DNA of 39,978 bases from DATJHM01 sp035493895 (GCA_035493895.1 DATJHM010000165.1:1-39978); one strand, 5' to 3'; counted from the first letter of the stretch, positions 1-8,594 are shown. Notes: generated by a model from the letters alone, not told the origin. Made by a program: numbers and translations.

Positions 1-1571
1 AAGCCTTCAGTCTTCAAGCGCTCAAGCGTGATATCCTTGAGGTGCGGTTCGTGAGCAGCCGTTGTCTCCAGTATTTCGCGAATAACGGTATCAGCGTCGT
101 CTCTTAGCCACGAATCGGTGAACCCCATGGCCGCAGCCAGAGCACGCATCACATCCCAATTGGAACGCGCCTCACCCAGCGGGGCAATGGCAGGGGAGTT
201 GTATTGTAATGAGACGTGCCCATATGGCATATGGAGATCGACTTGCTCCAGCTGGCTCGTGGCAGGCAAAATGATATCAGCATAGCGCGCAGTATCCGTC
301 TCAAAGAGTTCATGGACCACCGTGAACAGATCATCTCGCATCAGCCCATTGGCAATTTTACCAGCGTTCGGTGAGGATGCAGCCGGGTTCGCGTTGTACA
401 CATAGAGCGAATAGATAGGCGGATCAGCCTCGCCAGTGAGAAGCGAGCCCAGACGATTCATATTCACCGTGCGTGGTACAGGAGGACATTCGTGCTTATG
501 ACTGACCGCAGCCTTATCCCACTTGAGCCAGCCACCAGTACTATACATTAATCCACCGCCGAGAAGTCCATATTGTCCAGTAATCGCAGGCAAGCAAGCC
601 AGGGTACGTACGGTCTGACCACCATTCGTATGACGATTGATGCCGTCAGTGACTCTGAGCATCGCTGGCGACGTGGTGGCATACTCGCGGGCCAGAGCGA
701 TGATCGTTTCGGAGGCAAGACCGGTGATCTGGGCCGCGCGTTCAGGTGGAAACTGCATGATACGTTCCAGCAGATGTTCCCAGCCAAGCGCGTGTCTGGC
801 AAGCCAATCTGGTTTGTGCAGCCCCTCGTGCACCATCACATACATCATAGAGAGGGCAAGCGCGGCATCCGTACCCGGGAAGGGTTGTATATGTTGATCA
901 GCAGAACGAGCCGTCAGAGTGCGAATGGGGTCAATAACGATGACACGCGCCCCATTGTGCTGCGCCTGCCGTAAGAAAGGCATGACGTGCGGAGCAGTGC
1001 TGGCGGGATTGCTTCCCCAGATGAGGATCAATTTGCTGTGCACCAGCGCTTCCGGCGGAGGTGCCAGGCGATTCCCAACAGTGAGCTGTACCGCAGCACT
1101 GGCAGCATTGCCGCAGATAGCGCGTTCCAGGCCACAGGCTCCCAGGCGATTCCAGAAGCGTTCATCACTGACAACGCCCTGTACCAATCCGAGTGTGCCC
1201 GCAAAGCTGTAAGGTAAGATGCACTGGCTACCATGCTGAGTGATGATATCACCCCAGCGGTCAGCAATCTCGTTTATAGCATCATCCCATGAAATGCGCG
1301 CGAACTGGCCGCTGCCCTTAGGACCGACACGGCGCATGGGATAAAGTAACCGCTCAGGATGATACACACGCTCCAGATAGCGATTGACCTTGGCACAGAG
1401 CCATCCTCGCGTCACAGGATGCTCCGCACGGCCACGGATACTCACGGCCCGCCCTTGCGCGTCTACCTGTGTCTCCAACGCACAATTATCGGGGCAGTCA
1501 TGCGGGCAAGCCCCATAGACGACGCGTAGATTTTGCTGCGTTTCTGTGTGTCCAGACGTTTTTAGAGCCAT
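1..1571 (-). CDS. Molybdopterin-dependent oxidoreductase, 5' part (gene continues past window edge)
   Basis: The frame opens at an ATG at 1571 and stays open for about 523 residues to the left edge, so the C-terminal part is missing from the window. Near the N-terminus Cys22, Cys26 and Cys30 (ACPHDCPDNC) with Cys59 (GWLCAK) make the [4Fe-4S] site of the prokaryotic molybdopterin oxidoreductase family. Later segments such as LILIWGSNPA, VIVIDPIRT and ADIILPATS are typical of the molybdopterin-guanine-dinucleotide binding domains. The family transfers two electrons to or from small oxo- or organic substrates; which substrate cannot be told here. No Tat signal is visible, so a cytoplasmic location is likely. 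Full-length relatives run roughly 650-750 residues. No partner subunit gene is visible upstream in the window. Confidence 0.9.
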   Translation of the reverse strand, partial: MALKTSGHTETQQNLRVVYGACPHDCPDNCALETQVDAQGRAVSIRGRAEHPVTRGWLCAKVNRYLERVYHPERLLYPMRRVGPKGSGQFARISWDDAINEIADRWGDIITQHGSQCILPYSFAGTLGLVQGVVSDERFWNRLGACGLERAICGNAASAAVQLTVGNRLAPPPEALVHSKLILIWGSNPASTAPHVMPFLRQAQHNGARVIVIDPIRTLTARSADQHIQPFPGTDAALALSMMYVMVHEGLHKPDWLARHALGWEHLLERIMQFPPERAAQITGLASETIIALAREYATTSPAMLRVTDGINRHTNGGQTVRTLACLPAITGQYGLLGGGLMYSTGGWLKWDKAAVSHKHECPPVPRTVNMNRLGSLLTGEADPPIYSLYVYNANPAASSPNAGKIANGLMRDDLFTVVHELFETDTARYADIILPATSQLEQVDLHMPYGHVSLQYNSPAIAPLGEARSNWDVMRALAAAMGFTDSWLRDDADTVIREILETTAAHEPHLKDITLERLKTEG

Positions 1572-1778
1572 ATGTATTCAGATTCTTTCATAGACGGTCG
1601 TCTTACGCCGCCGATGCGACCACAGATGTCCCTCCAGGAGCATGAACCCAGGGTTCATGCTCACAGTTATCTCTTCTACAGAGGGAACTTTCATGACAAT
1701 TCTTGCTGCCAGTATACCAGATGTGGAACGGTTTTCCCAGGCAACTGCACGCGATCTACATCCTGGTCTGATGCGACG

Positions 1779-1892
1779 TTGTGCATAGAACACTCTCAGC
1801 GTCCGTTCGGAGCTGACGGCATAGCCGAACAGCTCCGCGACAAAATCGATCACCTCGTACTGCCCGAAGCGGCGGCGGGCGCTCGCTCCGAT
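1779..1892 (-). pseudogene. Transposase N-terminal remnant
   Basis: Immediately after the peroxiredoxin stop codon one minus-strand frame reads RRRFGQYEVIDFVAELFGY followed by AVSSERTLRVFYAQ. This resembles the start of DDE transposases common in Chloroflexota genomes. The similarity stops after about 38 residues, there is no start codon in frame and no catalytic domain, so it is a scrap. The rest of the 1572-1892 interval holds nothing else I can recognise. The identification rests on memory of the family pattern and is moderate to weak. Confidence 0.4.
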
Positions 1893-2468
1893 CTATTCCT
1901 GAGACTGCTCAGTAAGCCAGGAAAGAACATCCGTAGCATTTTTATCAGGAGGAAAGACAGGATAGAAGACCTTGAGAATAGTCCCATGTTCGATGATCAA
2001 AGTTAAGCGTTTGGTCAACGTCATCCCTGCAACCTCAAACGTGGGTAAATGGAGGGCCTGCGTGAAAGCCAACGCAGCATCGCTCAAGAGAGCAAAAGGC
2101 AGGTGAAGCCGGTTAGCAGCTTCCTGCTGGTAAGCGCTCGTCTGGGTGCTTAGACCAAACACAAAAGTGGCACCTTTATGCTGTAGTTCCTGATAGTGAT
2201 CACGAAAGGCGCAGGATTGTGGCGTACAGCCTCTGGCACCCGGAATGAGATCCCACCCGTCCGGAAGTTCCTGGCCGGGTTGGCCAGTACGTGGATAACA
2301 GTAGACCACGATTCTCCCTGACAATGATGCCAGATCGACAAGCGATCCGGTAGTGGATAACAAAGGTACTGAAGGAACCTGGAGTCCAGGCAAGTGATCA
2401 CACGCGCCATCATCGATGGGTTCTGGCAAGCCTTCTGGTAAGGACAAGAAATGCATTGGTTCTGACAT
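1893..2468 (-). CDS. Peroxiredoxin, BCP/AhpC-TSA type
   Basis: This 191-residue protein has a thioredoxin fold typical of peroxiredoxins, with GCTPQSCAFRD at residues 80-90. Cys81 is the likely peroxidatic cysteine and Cys86 the likely resolving cysteine, the five-residue spacing seen in bacterioferritin-comigratory-protein type enzymes. It would reduce hydrogen peroxide or organic hydroperoxides in the cytoplasm using thioredoxin-like donors. The segment before the active site is longer than usual, with an insertion around residues 62-78. The start is supported by GAGGAG seven bases upstream of ATG 2468. It stands alone between a transposase scrap and the border of the ABC cassette. Confidence 0.85.
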   Translation of the reverse strand: MSEPMHFLSLPEGLPEPIDDGACDHLPGLQVPSVPLLSTTGSLVDLASLSGRIVVYCYPRTGQPGQELPDGWDLIPGARGCTPQSCAFRDHYQELQHKGATFVFGLSTQTSAYQQEAANRLHLPFALLSDAALAFTQALHLPTFEVAGMTLTKRLTLIIEHGTILKVFYPVFPPDKNATDVLSWLTEQSQE

Positions 2469-2537
2469 AATTTACTCCTCTGAGACAAGTAGCACGATTC
2501 TTGCTCCATTTTCTCAAGAAAGGGTCAGGGAACACAA

Positions 2538-2561
2538 GAGGGTGGACTAAGATCCTGGCGA
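2538..2561 (+). repeat. Left arm of 24-bp inverted repeat framing the ABC cassette
   Basis: The complement of these 24 bases matches 7062-7085 at 22 of 24 positions. The two arms lie just outside the two ends of the PadR/DUF1048/ABC cassette. The mismatches are in the middle. This could be the edge of a transposed unit or two copies of one dispersed short repeat. Confidence 0.6.
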
Positions 2562-2609
2562 AAATGAGCCACATCTTCACTTGCTGGGTGAGTCATACAG
2601 TGACCAATA

Positions 2610-4946
2610 TCACTCCGAACCCGATTTCAGCGCCTCGCTCATGGATATTTTCGTGAGCTTCCTGCCGCAAAACCACTTAGTTATCTCATACACCACAAAG
2701 ATCAATACGAAGCTTATCAGGACATAGAGCGGGTTCAAAATCATGGGTATCAGCATGTTAATCGATTCCGCGATGTAACCGTACAAGTAATTCCCGAAGG
2801 CCAACATAAGCAGTAGTCCCAACCAAAAGCCGATAAACACTGCCGGAGTTGAACTGTTGAGAATCAGCTTCGCGATGTCTTTTCGGCGGTAGCCGAATAT
2901 CTTGAGCAGGGAGATGGTATTCCGGCTCTCGTCAATGATCAGCGACGTTACAATGTAGATAATGACAACCGCCATCAGCCCGGCGACAATCGTTGTGGCT
3001 GCGACGATCAATGTCGTTGGCGCGGCCATGCCTTCAAATGCCTTGGGGTCCCGAGCGTCCATAATGCCGGAAAGCAGGCTTTCGTTATAATCCAGCTCAT
3101 GGTTGCTAAGCACGGTGCGGTAGCTTCCAGGAGCCTGGCCGGTCATGCGGTTAAACGCATCTAACGGCATGAAAACATCCTGCTCTCCGTAGGCTTCAAC
3201 GATCCCATCGATTTTCAGGCTGTATGATTTTCCATCCAGCTTGTTTATAAAAGTGAACGTATCCCCAACTTTAATCCCAAGCCGTTCGGCCAGCGGCGCG
3301 GTGATGTTTACCTGATCCCTGGACAGCTTCGCGCCCCCTATACCGTTTATCTTCATGCCGACGGAATCCGGCTCCATGCCCACCAGATAGAATTCAACTG
3401 CTTCTCTGCCCTCAGGGTAGGCACGGAATGAGTTGTACGGTTCCGCGCCTTCGGGAACAGGGAGATTCTGCAGGTTCTGCACCTCCTTGAAGTTGTATTC
3501 TATGCCATAATTGTATCTCGCTAACGCGCCCTGGTTCATCACCAGTTCCATCGAGTAGTTGAAGGTAAAACCATACAGCAGTACCATCGACGCGGCACTC
3601 ACCCCCAGCACCAGGAAGAGCAGACGCGGTATGCTCCGCACTTGCTCGCGTATCTGAAATTTGGTATTGAAACGATAGCGATCCAGACGGAGCACGCGCT
3701 CAATAAAATTCACCCTGGCTTTTTGTTCGTCGCCCTTCATCAGTTCGGCGGCGCTTTTTTTGAGTACGCCGCGTATGGAAAAGAAGCTCGCCAGACCGAT
3801 AAAAGCCAGGGGCAGCAGCAGGGCAAGCGTCAGGTTTAACGGCGAGAAGGCAACACCGGTGTTGGGCAGGATGTAACTGACAAGCATGGAATCTAACACA
3901 AGCTTTACACACGGCATCGCAAGCAGTATTCCGACAAGGCCGCCAGCGATGGACAGCAGAACCGGGATCGCCATATAATGCCGTGTCAGTTCCCGGTGGC
4001 GGTAGCCCTGCGCGTACAGCGTACCAATCACTACACCGTCGGACTTAACCATGCGCAGAATCATCACGCCGACGATAAGGCAACTAAGCAGGAAAAAAGC
4101 GATCGATACGGGAAGGCTCATAGTCTGCATACTGTTAATATTGGTCCAGGGCATAATGATGCGCTTATTATTTTTAGCGTCCATCCATTCGGAAAGGCTG
4201 TACCCTTTTTCCTCTAAAAGGCCATGCAACTTCGCGTTTTGGGTGTCGATATCTCCTCTATTCGTAAAGCGCGCCCCATAGACCGTGACCGCTTCACTGG
4301 CTGCCTCAGAGAACATCTTCATATCCGCGTCGGAAACAAGGCCAATTCCGAAACCGGTGGTCGGCAGCACATCATAAATGTTTTTGATGATATAAACATA
4401 ATTGGGCAGCGCCATTGTGCCCGTAATATGGAAGGTTTTGCCGTTTAGCTCAATTTGACCGCCTACGGCCAGGCCATGCGTCTGCAAGAAAGAGGGGTCG
4501 AGCAAAATGTCCCCCGGATTTTCAAGTTTCTGGCCTGATAGTACCGTCGGGATATTGATTTTGGAAGTAGGCGTAAGAAGCCGAAGCTCGCCTTGTCCAT
4601 CCGGCAATTTGACATCTAGTTGCTGGCAAGCTTCAATGTTTTCGGCTACTGTAAGATTGGGCACAAGATTGTAGAACTGGAATACGAAGCCTACGCTTTC
4701 CCGGCGATACTCCACCAGTTGATCATCACTTAAATCCGTGATGCGCTCACTATCTATCTCGACTGTGCCGCCGTCGGCCCTGTCCAGGCCGCCAATGATA
4801 TTCATCAGAGTGGATTTACCCGACCCGGAAGGCCCCAATATGACGCCGATTTGCCCTTTTCCCAGCTTTATATCCACGCCTTTGAGGACAGTGGTGGCAA
4901 TCTCCGTCTGATAACTTTTCGTCAGTCCCGATACCGATAAAAACAT
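2610..4946 (-). CDS. ABC transporter fusion: MacB-like ATPase N-terminal half joined to FtsX-like permease lacking its start
   Basis: The 778-residue product begins as a LolD/MacB-type ATPase: Walker A GPSGSGKST at residues 38-46 and the Q-loop segment VFQFYNLVPN near residue 90. At about residues 106-112 it changes directly into the extracellular part of an FtsX-like permease. Missing are the LSGGQ signature, Walker B, the D- and H-loops, and the first transmembrane helix of the permease. Seven hydrophobic segments remain, in two groups, as expected for the rest of a large FtsX-type permease. The join keeps the reading frame, so a protein can be made, but it cannot hydrolyse ATP alone. The ATG at 4946 follows AGAGG at good spacing. 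In related cassettes the ATPase and permease are separate genes. This is either a natural internal deletion or an assembly collapse; I favour a deletion because the neighbouring pair shows the same kind of loss. Confidence 0.8.
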   Translation of the reverse strand: MFLSVSGLTKSYQTEIATTVLKGVDIKLGKGQIGVILGPSGSGKSTLMNIIGGLDRADGGTVEIDSERITDLSDDQLVEYRRESVGFVFQFYNLVPNLTVAENIEACQQLDVKLPDGQGELRLLTPTSKINIPTVLSGQKLENPGDILLDPSFLQTHGLAVGGQIELNGKTFHITGTMALPNYVYIIKNIYDVLPTTGFGIGLVSDADMKMFSEAASEAVTVYGARFTNRGDIDTQNAKLHGLLEEKGYSLSEWMDAKNNKRIIMPWTNINSMQTMSLPVSIAFFLLSCLIVGVMILRMVKSDGVVIGTLYAQGYRHRELTRHYMAIPVLLSIAGGLVGILLAMPCVKLVLDSMLVSYILPNTGVAFSPLNLTLALLLPLAFIGLASFFSIRGVLKKSAAELMKGDEQKARVNFIERVLRLDRYRFNTKFQIREQVRSIPRLLFLVLGVSAASMVLLYGFTFNYSMELVMNQGALARYNYGIEYNFKEVQNLQNLPVPEGAEPYNSFRAYPEGREAVEFYLVGMEPDSVGMKINGIGGAKLSRDQVNITAPLAERLGIKVGDTFTFINKLDGKSYSLKIDGIVEAYGEQDVFMPLDAFNRMTGQAPGSYRTVLSNHELDYNESLLSGIMDARDPKAFEGMAAPTTLIVAATTIVAGLMAVVIIYIVTSLIIDESRNTISLLKIFGYRRKDIAKLILNSSTPAVFIGFWLGLLLMLAFGNYLYGYIAESINMLIPMILNPLYVLISFVLIFVVYEITKWFCGRKLTKISMSEALKSGSE

Positions 4947-4966
4947 ACTCAAACCTCTATTCTAGA

Positions 4967-5605
4967 TCATATCCGGCTTTTATAAGCCCTCATAGCGAAG
5001 AACCAGGCTACGGCGATAATGCCGGTACACCATGCGAGAGCGATCCAAATCTCATTGCCCACCGGCTCATTGGACAAGAGCGCCCGGATGGAGTTCACAA
5101 TGGAAGTTACTGGCTGGTTTTCCGCAAACACACGGAGGACGGTCGGCATTGTTTTTGTTGGCACAAAAGCTGAACTAAGAAATGGCAGGAATAACAGCGG
5201 ATAAGAAAACGCGCTCGCGCCCTCCATTGATTTTGCTGTGATTCCAGGAATGACCGCAACCCATGTCAACGCAAGTGTGTATAGCATGAGAATTCCCACC
5301 GACTCGAGCCAGTTAAGGATTCCCGCGCTTGAGCGAAAGCCCATAATAAGCGCGACGAGGATAATAATAACGACGGTAATCATGTTGGATACAAGAGAGG
5401 TCAGCACATGGCTCCACAGCACCGATGAGCGTCCGATGGGCATTGAGTTAAAACGCGGGAACATCCCTTTCTCTACATCCACGAATAATCGGTAAGCCAT
5501 ATAGGCTATACCGCTGGCAATAGCCATCAGCAGTATGCCCGGCAACTGGTAATTCACATAATTCACATCGGCGGGCATGCTCGTTTTTACCGCGCCACCA
5601 AACAC
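4967..5605 (-). pseudogene. ABC-2 type (DrrB-like) permease, N-terminus missing
   Basis: The protein has five hydrophobic segments and reads like the later four-fifths of a drug-efflux ABC-2 permease: FVYVFGGAV, then LPGILLMAIASG, and GASAFSYPLLFLPFLSSAF. The true N-terminus with the first membrane helix is gone. The frame runs upstream without a stop into the fragment of its former ATPase, where the two genes are joined out of frame. Only an internal GTG at 5605 could serve as a start, and no ribosome site belongs to it. Family members are about 250 residues; about 212 remain. It lies 20 bases upstream of the fused FtsX gene. Confidence 0.75.
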
Positions 5606-5733
5606 ATAGACAAACAGGCGAATATCTCGCCTTTGCGGACGTTGAAATCTACACCTCTCAGGACTTCGGTTTTCGCGCCTTTCGCGCCTGCGAAAGATTT
5701 TCGCAGGCTCTTCACTTCAATCGCATTTTCCAT
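5587..5733 (-). pseudogene. DrrA-like ABC ATPase, N-terminal 38 residues only
   Basis: From the ATG at 5733, preceded by GGGGGAT, the frame reads MENAIEVKSLRKSF, then TEVLRGVDFNVRKGEIFA, the classic opening of a DrrA-type ATPase up to just before its Walker A loop. It then runs into out-of-frame permease sequence and stops after 48 codons. The junction lies near 5613-5622, beside a small inverted repeat (GGCGA-GATAT-TCGCC read on the minus strand). The deletion removed the nucleotide-binding core and the permease start. It overlaps the permease remnant in another frame. Confidence 0.75.
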
Positions 5734-5744
5734 ACCGATCCCCC

Positions 5745-6092
5745 TCAATGATCTTTATCCGTAGCTTTTTTCATGGCTTTGGCGGCTTCCTGGTCAACTG
5801 ATTCAAAGAGGTCGGCATACGTTTTTGAACCCTTGATGAGATCATCACAGAAAGTTGCCACATCTCTGCCTGTCACTTCGAGTACGCCTTTCCCAACGGC
5901 TGCGCCCTCCTCAAAAAGATCGACAATCCCCGAGAGCAAATCAGCCATTTCGGTTAGCTCGACAGGCCCGACCTTAAAGAGGTATTTTTGAATCTCTTTG
6001 TAAACAATCTGATAGTCTTGCGGGAGCGCCCTGACACGCGCCATATGCGCCCGCCACGCTTTTTTGCCTTCGACGAGATCTCGTATGCTCAT
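5745..6092 (-). CDS. DUF1048 family protein
   Basis: This 115-residue, mostly helical and charged protein matches the DUF1048 pattern: an opening SIRDLVEGKKAWRAHMAR, a middle LPQDYQIVYKEIQKYL, and a GRDVATFCDDLI segment near residue 80. DUF1048 proteins commonly sit between a PadR regulator and ABC efflux genes, and their biochemical role is not established. The ATG at 6092 has TAGGAG nine bases upstream. It follows another DUF1048 gene with a 10-base gap and precedes the broken ATPase gene, so the order is PadR, DUF1048, DUF1048, ABC genes. Confidence 0.85.
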   Translation of the reverse strand: MSIRDLVEGKKAWRAHMARVRALPQDYQIVYKEIQKYLFKVGPVELTEMADLLSGIVDLFEEGAAVGKGVLEVTGRDVATFCDDLIKGSKTYADLFESVDQEAAKAMKKATDKDH

Positions 6093-6102
6093 TGTTATTC
6101 TC

Positions 6103-6450
6103 CTACTTGCCTAATTTTTTAGCGATAGTATTGTTGAGCTGCTCGCGCCACTTGTCGCGATAAGACTTTGCCCCCTCCTCGCCAGCCAACGCCGAACAGA
6201 AGCCCGCAATATCGTCGCCCAAAACCTCCCGGGCACTCTGGCCGTCCGCCACCGTTTCTTCGAGCAGGCCAAGCACACGATCAAGAATCGGCATGAGGTT
6301 ACGTCCGGTGAAATCTGTACGAAGCCAAAGATTGGCCTGAATTTCTCCCCATGCCGCTTGATAATCAGCCGGAAGTTTTTTTGCGCGCGCCTCAAAAGTC
6401 TTCAATTCTCTAGTCATGTCGTTGCCTGTGATTTTATCCCAAAAATTCAT
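6103..6450 (-). CDS. DUF1048 family protein
   Basis: A second 115-residue member of the family, paralogous to its downstream neighbour: it shares the LPADYQAAWGEIQANLW region and the GDDIAGFCSAL segment. The N-terminus MNFWDKITGNDMTRELKTF is the usual start of this subgroup. The start codon at 6450 lies inside the last codons of the PadR gene, with AAAGGAG just upstream, so translation is probably coupled to the regulator. It has no membrane segments or known catalytic motif. Confidence 0.85.
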   Translation of the reverse strand: MNFWDKITGNDMTRELKTFEARAKKLPADYQAAWGEIQANLWLRTDFTGRNLMPILDRVLGLLEETVADGQSAREVLGDDIAGFCSALAGEEGAKSYRDKWREQLNNTIAKKLGK

Positions 6451-6781
6451 GGTTTTTCTCCTTTAACTCTTTGATTTTTGAGGATAGGAACTCCCACCTT
6501 CCCCAGTATTTGCGCAGTTCCTCACGGCCCGCGTCGTTTAACGTAAAAAACTTTCGGGGCGGCCCCATGTCGGACGACTTTTTCGTAATCTCCACCAGCT
6601 TATTTTTTTCAAGCCTGATAAGGATGGTATAAACCGTTCCCTCCACCACGTCTGTAAAGCCCAAAGCGTTGAGCTTTCGTGTGATTTCATAACCGTAGGT
6701 CTCTCCCTGGTTGATAATTTCAAGGACACACCCTTCCAGTACACCTTTGAGCATTTCAGTTAATTTATCCGTGTCGAACAC
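6434..6781 (-). CDS. PadR family transcriptional regulator
   Basis: The protein has the PadR winged-helix pattern: MLKGVLEGCVLEIIN, then GETYGYEITRKLNALGF, VEGTVYTILIRLEK and GPPRKFFTLNDAGREELRKY. PadR proteins repress efflux operons by binding palindromes in their own promoter. The start is uncertain: GTG 6781 fits the usual N-terminal length but almost overlaps an AAGGAG; an ATG at 6754 is too far from it. The gene overlaps the next DUF1048 gene by 17 bases. It heads the ABC cassette and is probably autoregulated through the palindrome at 6803-6835. Confidence 0.85.
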   Translation of the reverse strand: MFDTDKLTEMLKGVLEGCVLEIINQGETYGYEITRKLNALGFTDVVEGTVYTILIRLEKNKLVEITKKSSDMGPPRKFFTLNDAGREELRKYWGRWEFLSSKIKELKEKNHEFLG

Positions 6782-6802
6782 CTCCTTACTAATCAGTGAC
6801 AC

Positions 6803-6835
6803 CAATATAAAGTAATACTTAGTACTGCTATATTG
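6803..6835 (-). promoter_or_regulatory. Candidate PadR operator (33-base interrupted palindrome)
   Basis: The sequence has outer arms CAATATA and TATATTG and inner arms AGTA and TACT, all symmetric about one centre, 22 bases upstream of the chosen PadR start. A related half (ACTAAGTGTTACAATAT) overlaps its distal end. AT-rich palindromes in this place are typical PadR sites; binding by this protein is inferred. Confidence 0.5.
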
Positions 6836-6922
6836 TAACACTTAGTAGAGTGAGCGTCAATAGAAAAATGATGGATTGTCAGGTGAAGTGCGACACGGTC
6901 CCAATTTCGGCCAAGAATGAAG

Positions 6923-7058
6923 TGGTAACTATTCAGTAGGGTGGCGTAAATGACGCGTTTCGCGTAAATGTCGTTGCATTCGCGATTGTGTCGAGCTCAG
7001 AGGCGGAAAAAACATGTACGATTTACATCTTCTACATAGGCCTTCTGAATAGTTACCA
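6923..7058. repeat. 136-bp MITE-like segment with 14-bp perfect terminal inverted repeats
   Basis: TGGTAACTATTCAG at 6923-6936 is the exact reverse complement of 7045-7058. The 108 bases between have no convincing coding frame. Short non-coding units of this form are usually leftovers of insertion sequences. The right end stops four bases before the right arm of the repeat that frames the ABC cassette. The rest of 6836-7194 holds no gene I can support. Confidence 0.5.
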
Positions 7059-7061
7059 AAA

Positions 7062-7085
7062 TCGCCAGGATCTTAGCCTACCCTC
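7062..7085 (+). repeat. Right arm of 24-bp inverted repeat framing the ABC cassette
   Basis: This is the inverted partner of 2538-2561 (22 of 24 positions). It lies directly beside the 14-bp inverted-repeat element and about 280 bases upstream of the PadR start. Confidence 0.6.
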
Positions 7086-7194
7086 CACAAGAGCCAATAG
7101 TCTCCCTGGAACACGACCTGGCGGTAAAACTGAGCCAGGAGATTGGGCTGCTCAGAGCATGTTTTTGCTCGTTGCTTGCGCAAACACGTTGCCC

Positions 7195-7980
7195 TTACCT
7201 GGTCCAGCAAACGATGGTTTCGCCGGTCAGGTAGTCTGATAACGAACTGGAAAGGAAGAGCACGATCCCGGCCATGTCTTCAGGCTGTGCGATCCGTTGC
7301 AGGCGAGAGCGTCCTTCTTCTGATGCGACCGTGCGCGTCGCCAGGAAGCGCCCGGTGTAGGTTGGGGCGGGGGCGATGCAGTTGACGTTGACATCGTAGG
7401 GACGAAGCTGCTCCGCCAGACAGTGAGTGTAGTGGGCGATGCCACTTTTGGCGGCGGCGTAAATGATACCGCCATTCACGGACACATGCCCGGCAATAGA
7501 ACCAACATTGATGATTTTGCCGGATTTGCGCGAGCGCATGTGACACCCGACATATTTGCAGGCGTACATCGTGGTCAACAGATTCCGCTCAAGCACCGAG
7601 CGAATATCCTCGGGATCAATATCTAGCGCATCGTTGGGATCGGGTCGTGGAGTGTGAGCGCCGATATCTCCTCCCGCATTATTGACCAGGATATCGATAG
7701 AGCCGAACTGCTCCAGGGCACTCTGAACCAGTCCCTCGACCTGCGCTGCATCGGTAAGATCAGCGGCCAGGAAGGTGGAACGACGGTTGAGGGCGCGAAT
7801 CTCTTCAGCCACCGCCGGTCCAGAGGAAGCTTCGCCAAACTGGGACGCGGCATTTGCATTGATATCGTGAATAATCACATCGGCTCCAGCGCGAGCCAGA
7901 TCCAGGGCATACTGGCGTCCCAGACCACGGCTGGAACCAGTAACCAGGGCAACTTTGCCGGTCAGGTCTGTCAATGACAT
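7195..7980 (-). CDS. SDR family NAD(P)-dependent oxidoreductase
   Basis: The 261-residue protein has all classical short-chain dehydrogenase marks: TGSSRGLG at residues 14-21 for the dinucleotide, NNAG at 100-103, Ser161, and the Tyr174/Lys178 pair in YAAAK. SDR enzymes interconvert alcohols and ketones with NAD(H) or NADP(H); the substrate is unknown. A segment rich in Asp and Pro after NNAG (about residues 104-124) is longer than in the simplest members. The start at 7980 is chosen because AAGGAG lies seven bases before it; an earlier in-frame ATG would add an unconserved tail. It is monocistronic. Confidence 0.9.
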   Translation of the reverse strand: MSLTDLTGKVALVTGSSRGLGRQYALDLARAGADVIIHDINANAASQFGEASSGPAVAEEIRALNRRSTFLAADLTDAAQVEGLVQSALEQFGSIDILVNNAGGDIGAHTPRPDPNDALDIDPEDIRSVLERNLLTTMYACKYVGCHMRSRKSGKIINVGSIAGHVSVNGGIIYAAAKSGIAHYTHCLAEQLRPYDVNVNCIAPAPTYTGRFLATRTVASEEGRSRLQRIAQPEDMAGIVLFLSSSLSDYLTGETIVCWTR

Positions 7981-8303
7981 GCAAGATCTCCTTGATATAA
8001 AAGGGCGTATTCGCATTCGCGGTGCAGCGTCTGGATGGAGGCCAGGCCAGCATCAAGAAACGCTCTCTGTTCGGAGTGTACCCAATTTTCTTGCTCCGGG
8101 CAAGGATTTTATGGCACCATTGCCAGCCGGTATGCGCAAACCATGCCGGATTTGCGCATCGGGCAGGGGCGTCATCGTACGCAAAACGAATCATCGAAGA
8201 GTTTGAATGTGTCAAGTTTGAGAAGCGACGTTTCCGGAAAGTCCTTAGCAGCAGGGAATAAGGATAATAAAAAGAGAAACGAGAGCGCAAAGGAGCTACA
8301 GAG

Positions 8304-8594
8304 ATGCAAAGACTCGTGATAGGCTGCTCAAGAAAAACACAACAGGAGTTACTTGGTTTAGGAGCAACGTTTCAAGATGTCAGCTACATGACCCAGAAGC
8401 TGATCTTCCCCGATGGAACGCTCTCTCTCCCCTGGAACAACGATTCTCTGGGAAAACTCATGTATTACTATCTATTGCCGGATGGCCAGACCGTCGTCGA
8501 AGCGAGCGAAGAAGGTCTGTTAAGTATCGTGCGTGATCCTACCAGTGCCAGACGTTGGAAACAAGAAATCCTACAATGGAACCAGCAGCGCTAA
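8304..8594 (+). CDS. Hypothetical protein, 96 residues
   Basis: I do not recognise this protein. It is soluble, with no signal peptide or membrane segment. It contains the segment LIFPDGTLSLPWNNDSLG in the middle and ends with a charged, Trp-containing helix (SARRWKQEILQWNQQR). The start has AAAGGAG ten bases upstream, and the codon pattern looks like its neighbours, so I take it as a real gene. The 8017-8303 stretch before it holds no gene I can support. Confidence 0.6.
   Translation: MQRLVIGCSRKTQQELLGLGATFQDVSYMTQKLIFPDGTLSLPWNNDSLGKLMYYYLLPDGQTVVEASEEGLLSIVRDPTSARRWKQEILQWNQQR

Noticed and set aside
573..1267. Several 70-130 residue frames on both strands at the left end
   Set aside because: All lie inside the molybdopterin oxidoreductase gene, which has an unbroken frame and clear cluster cysteines.
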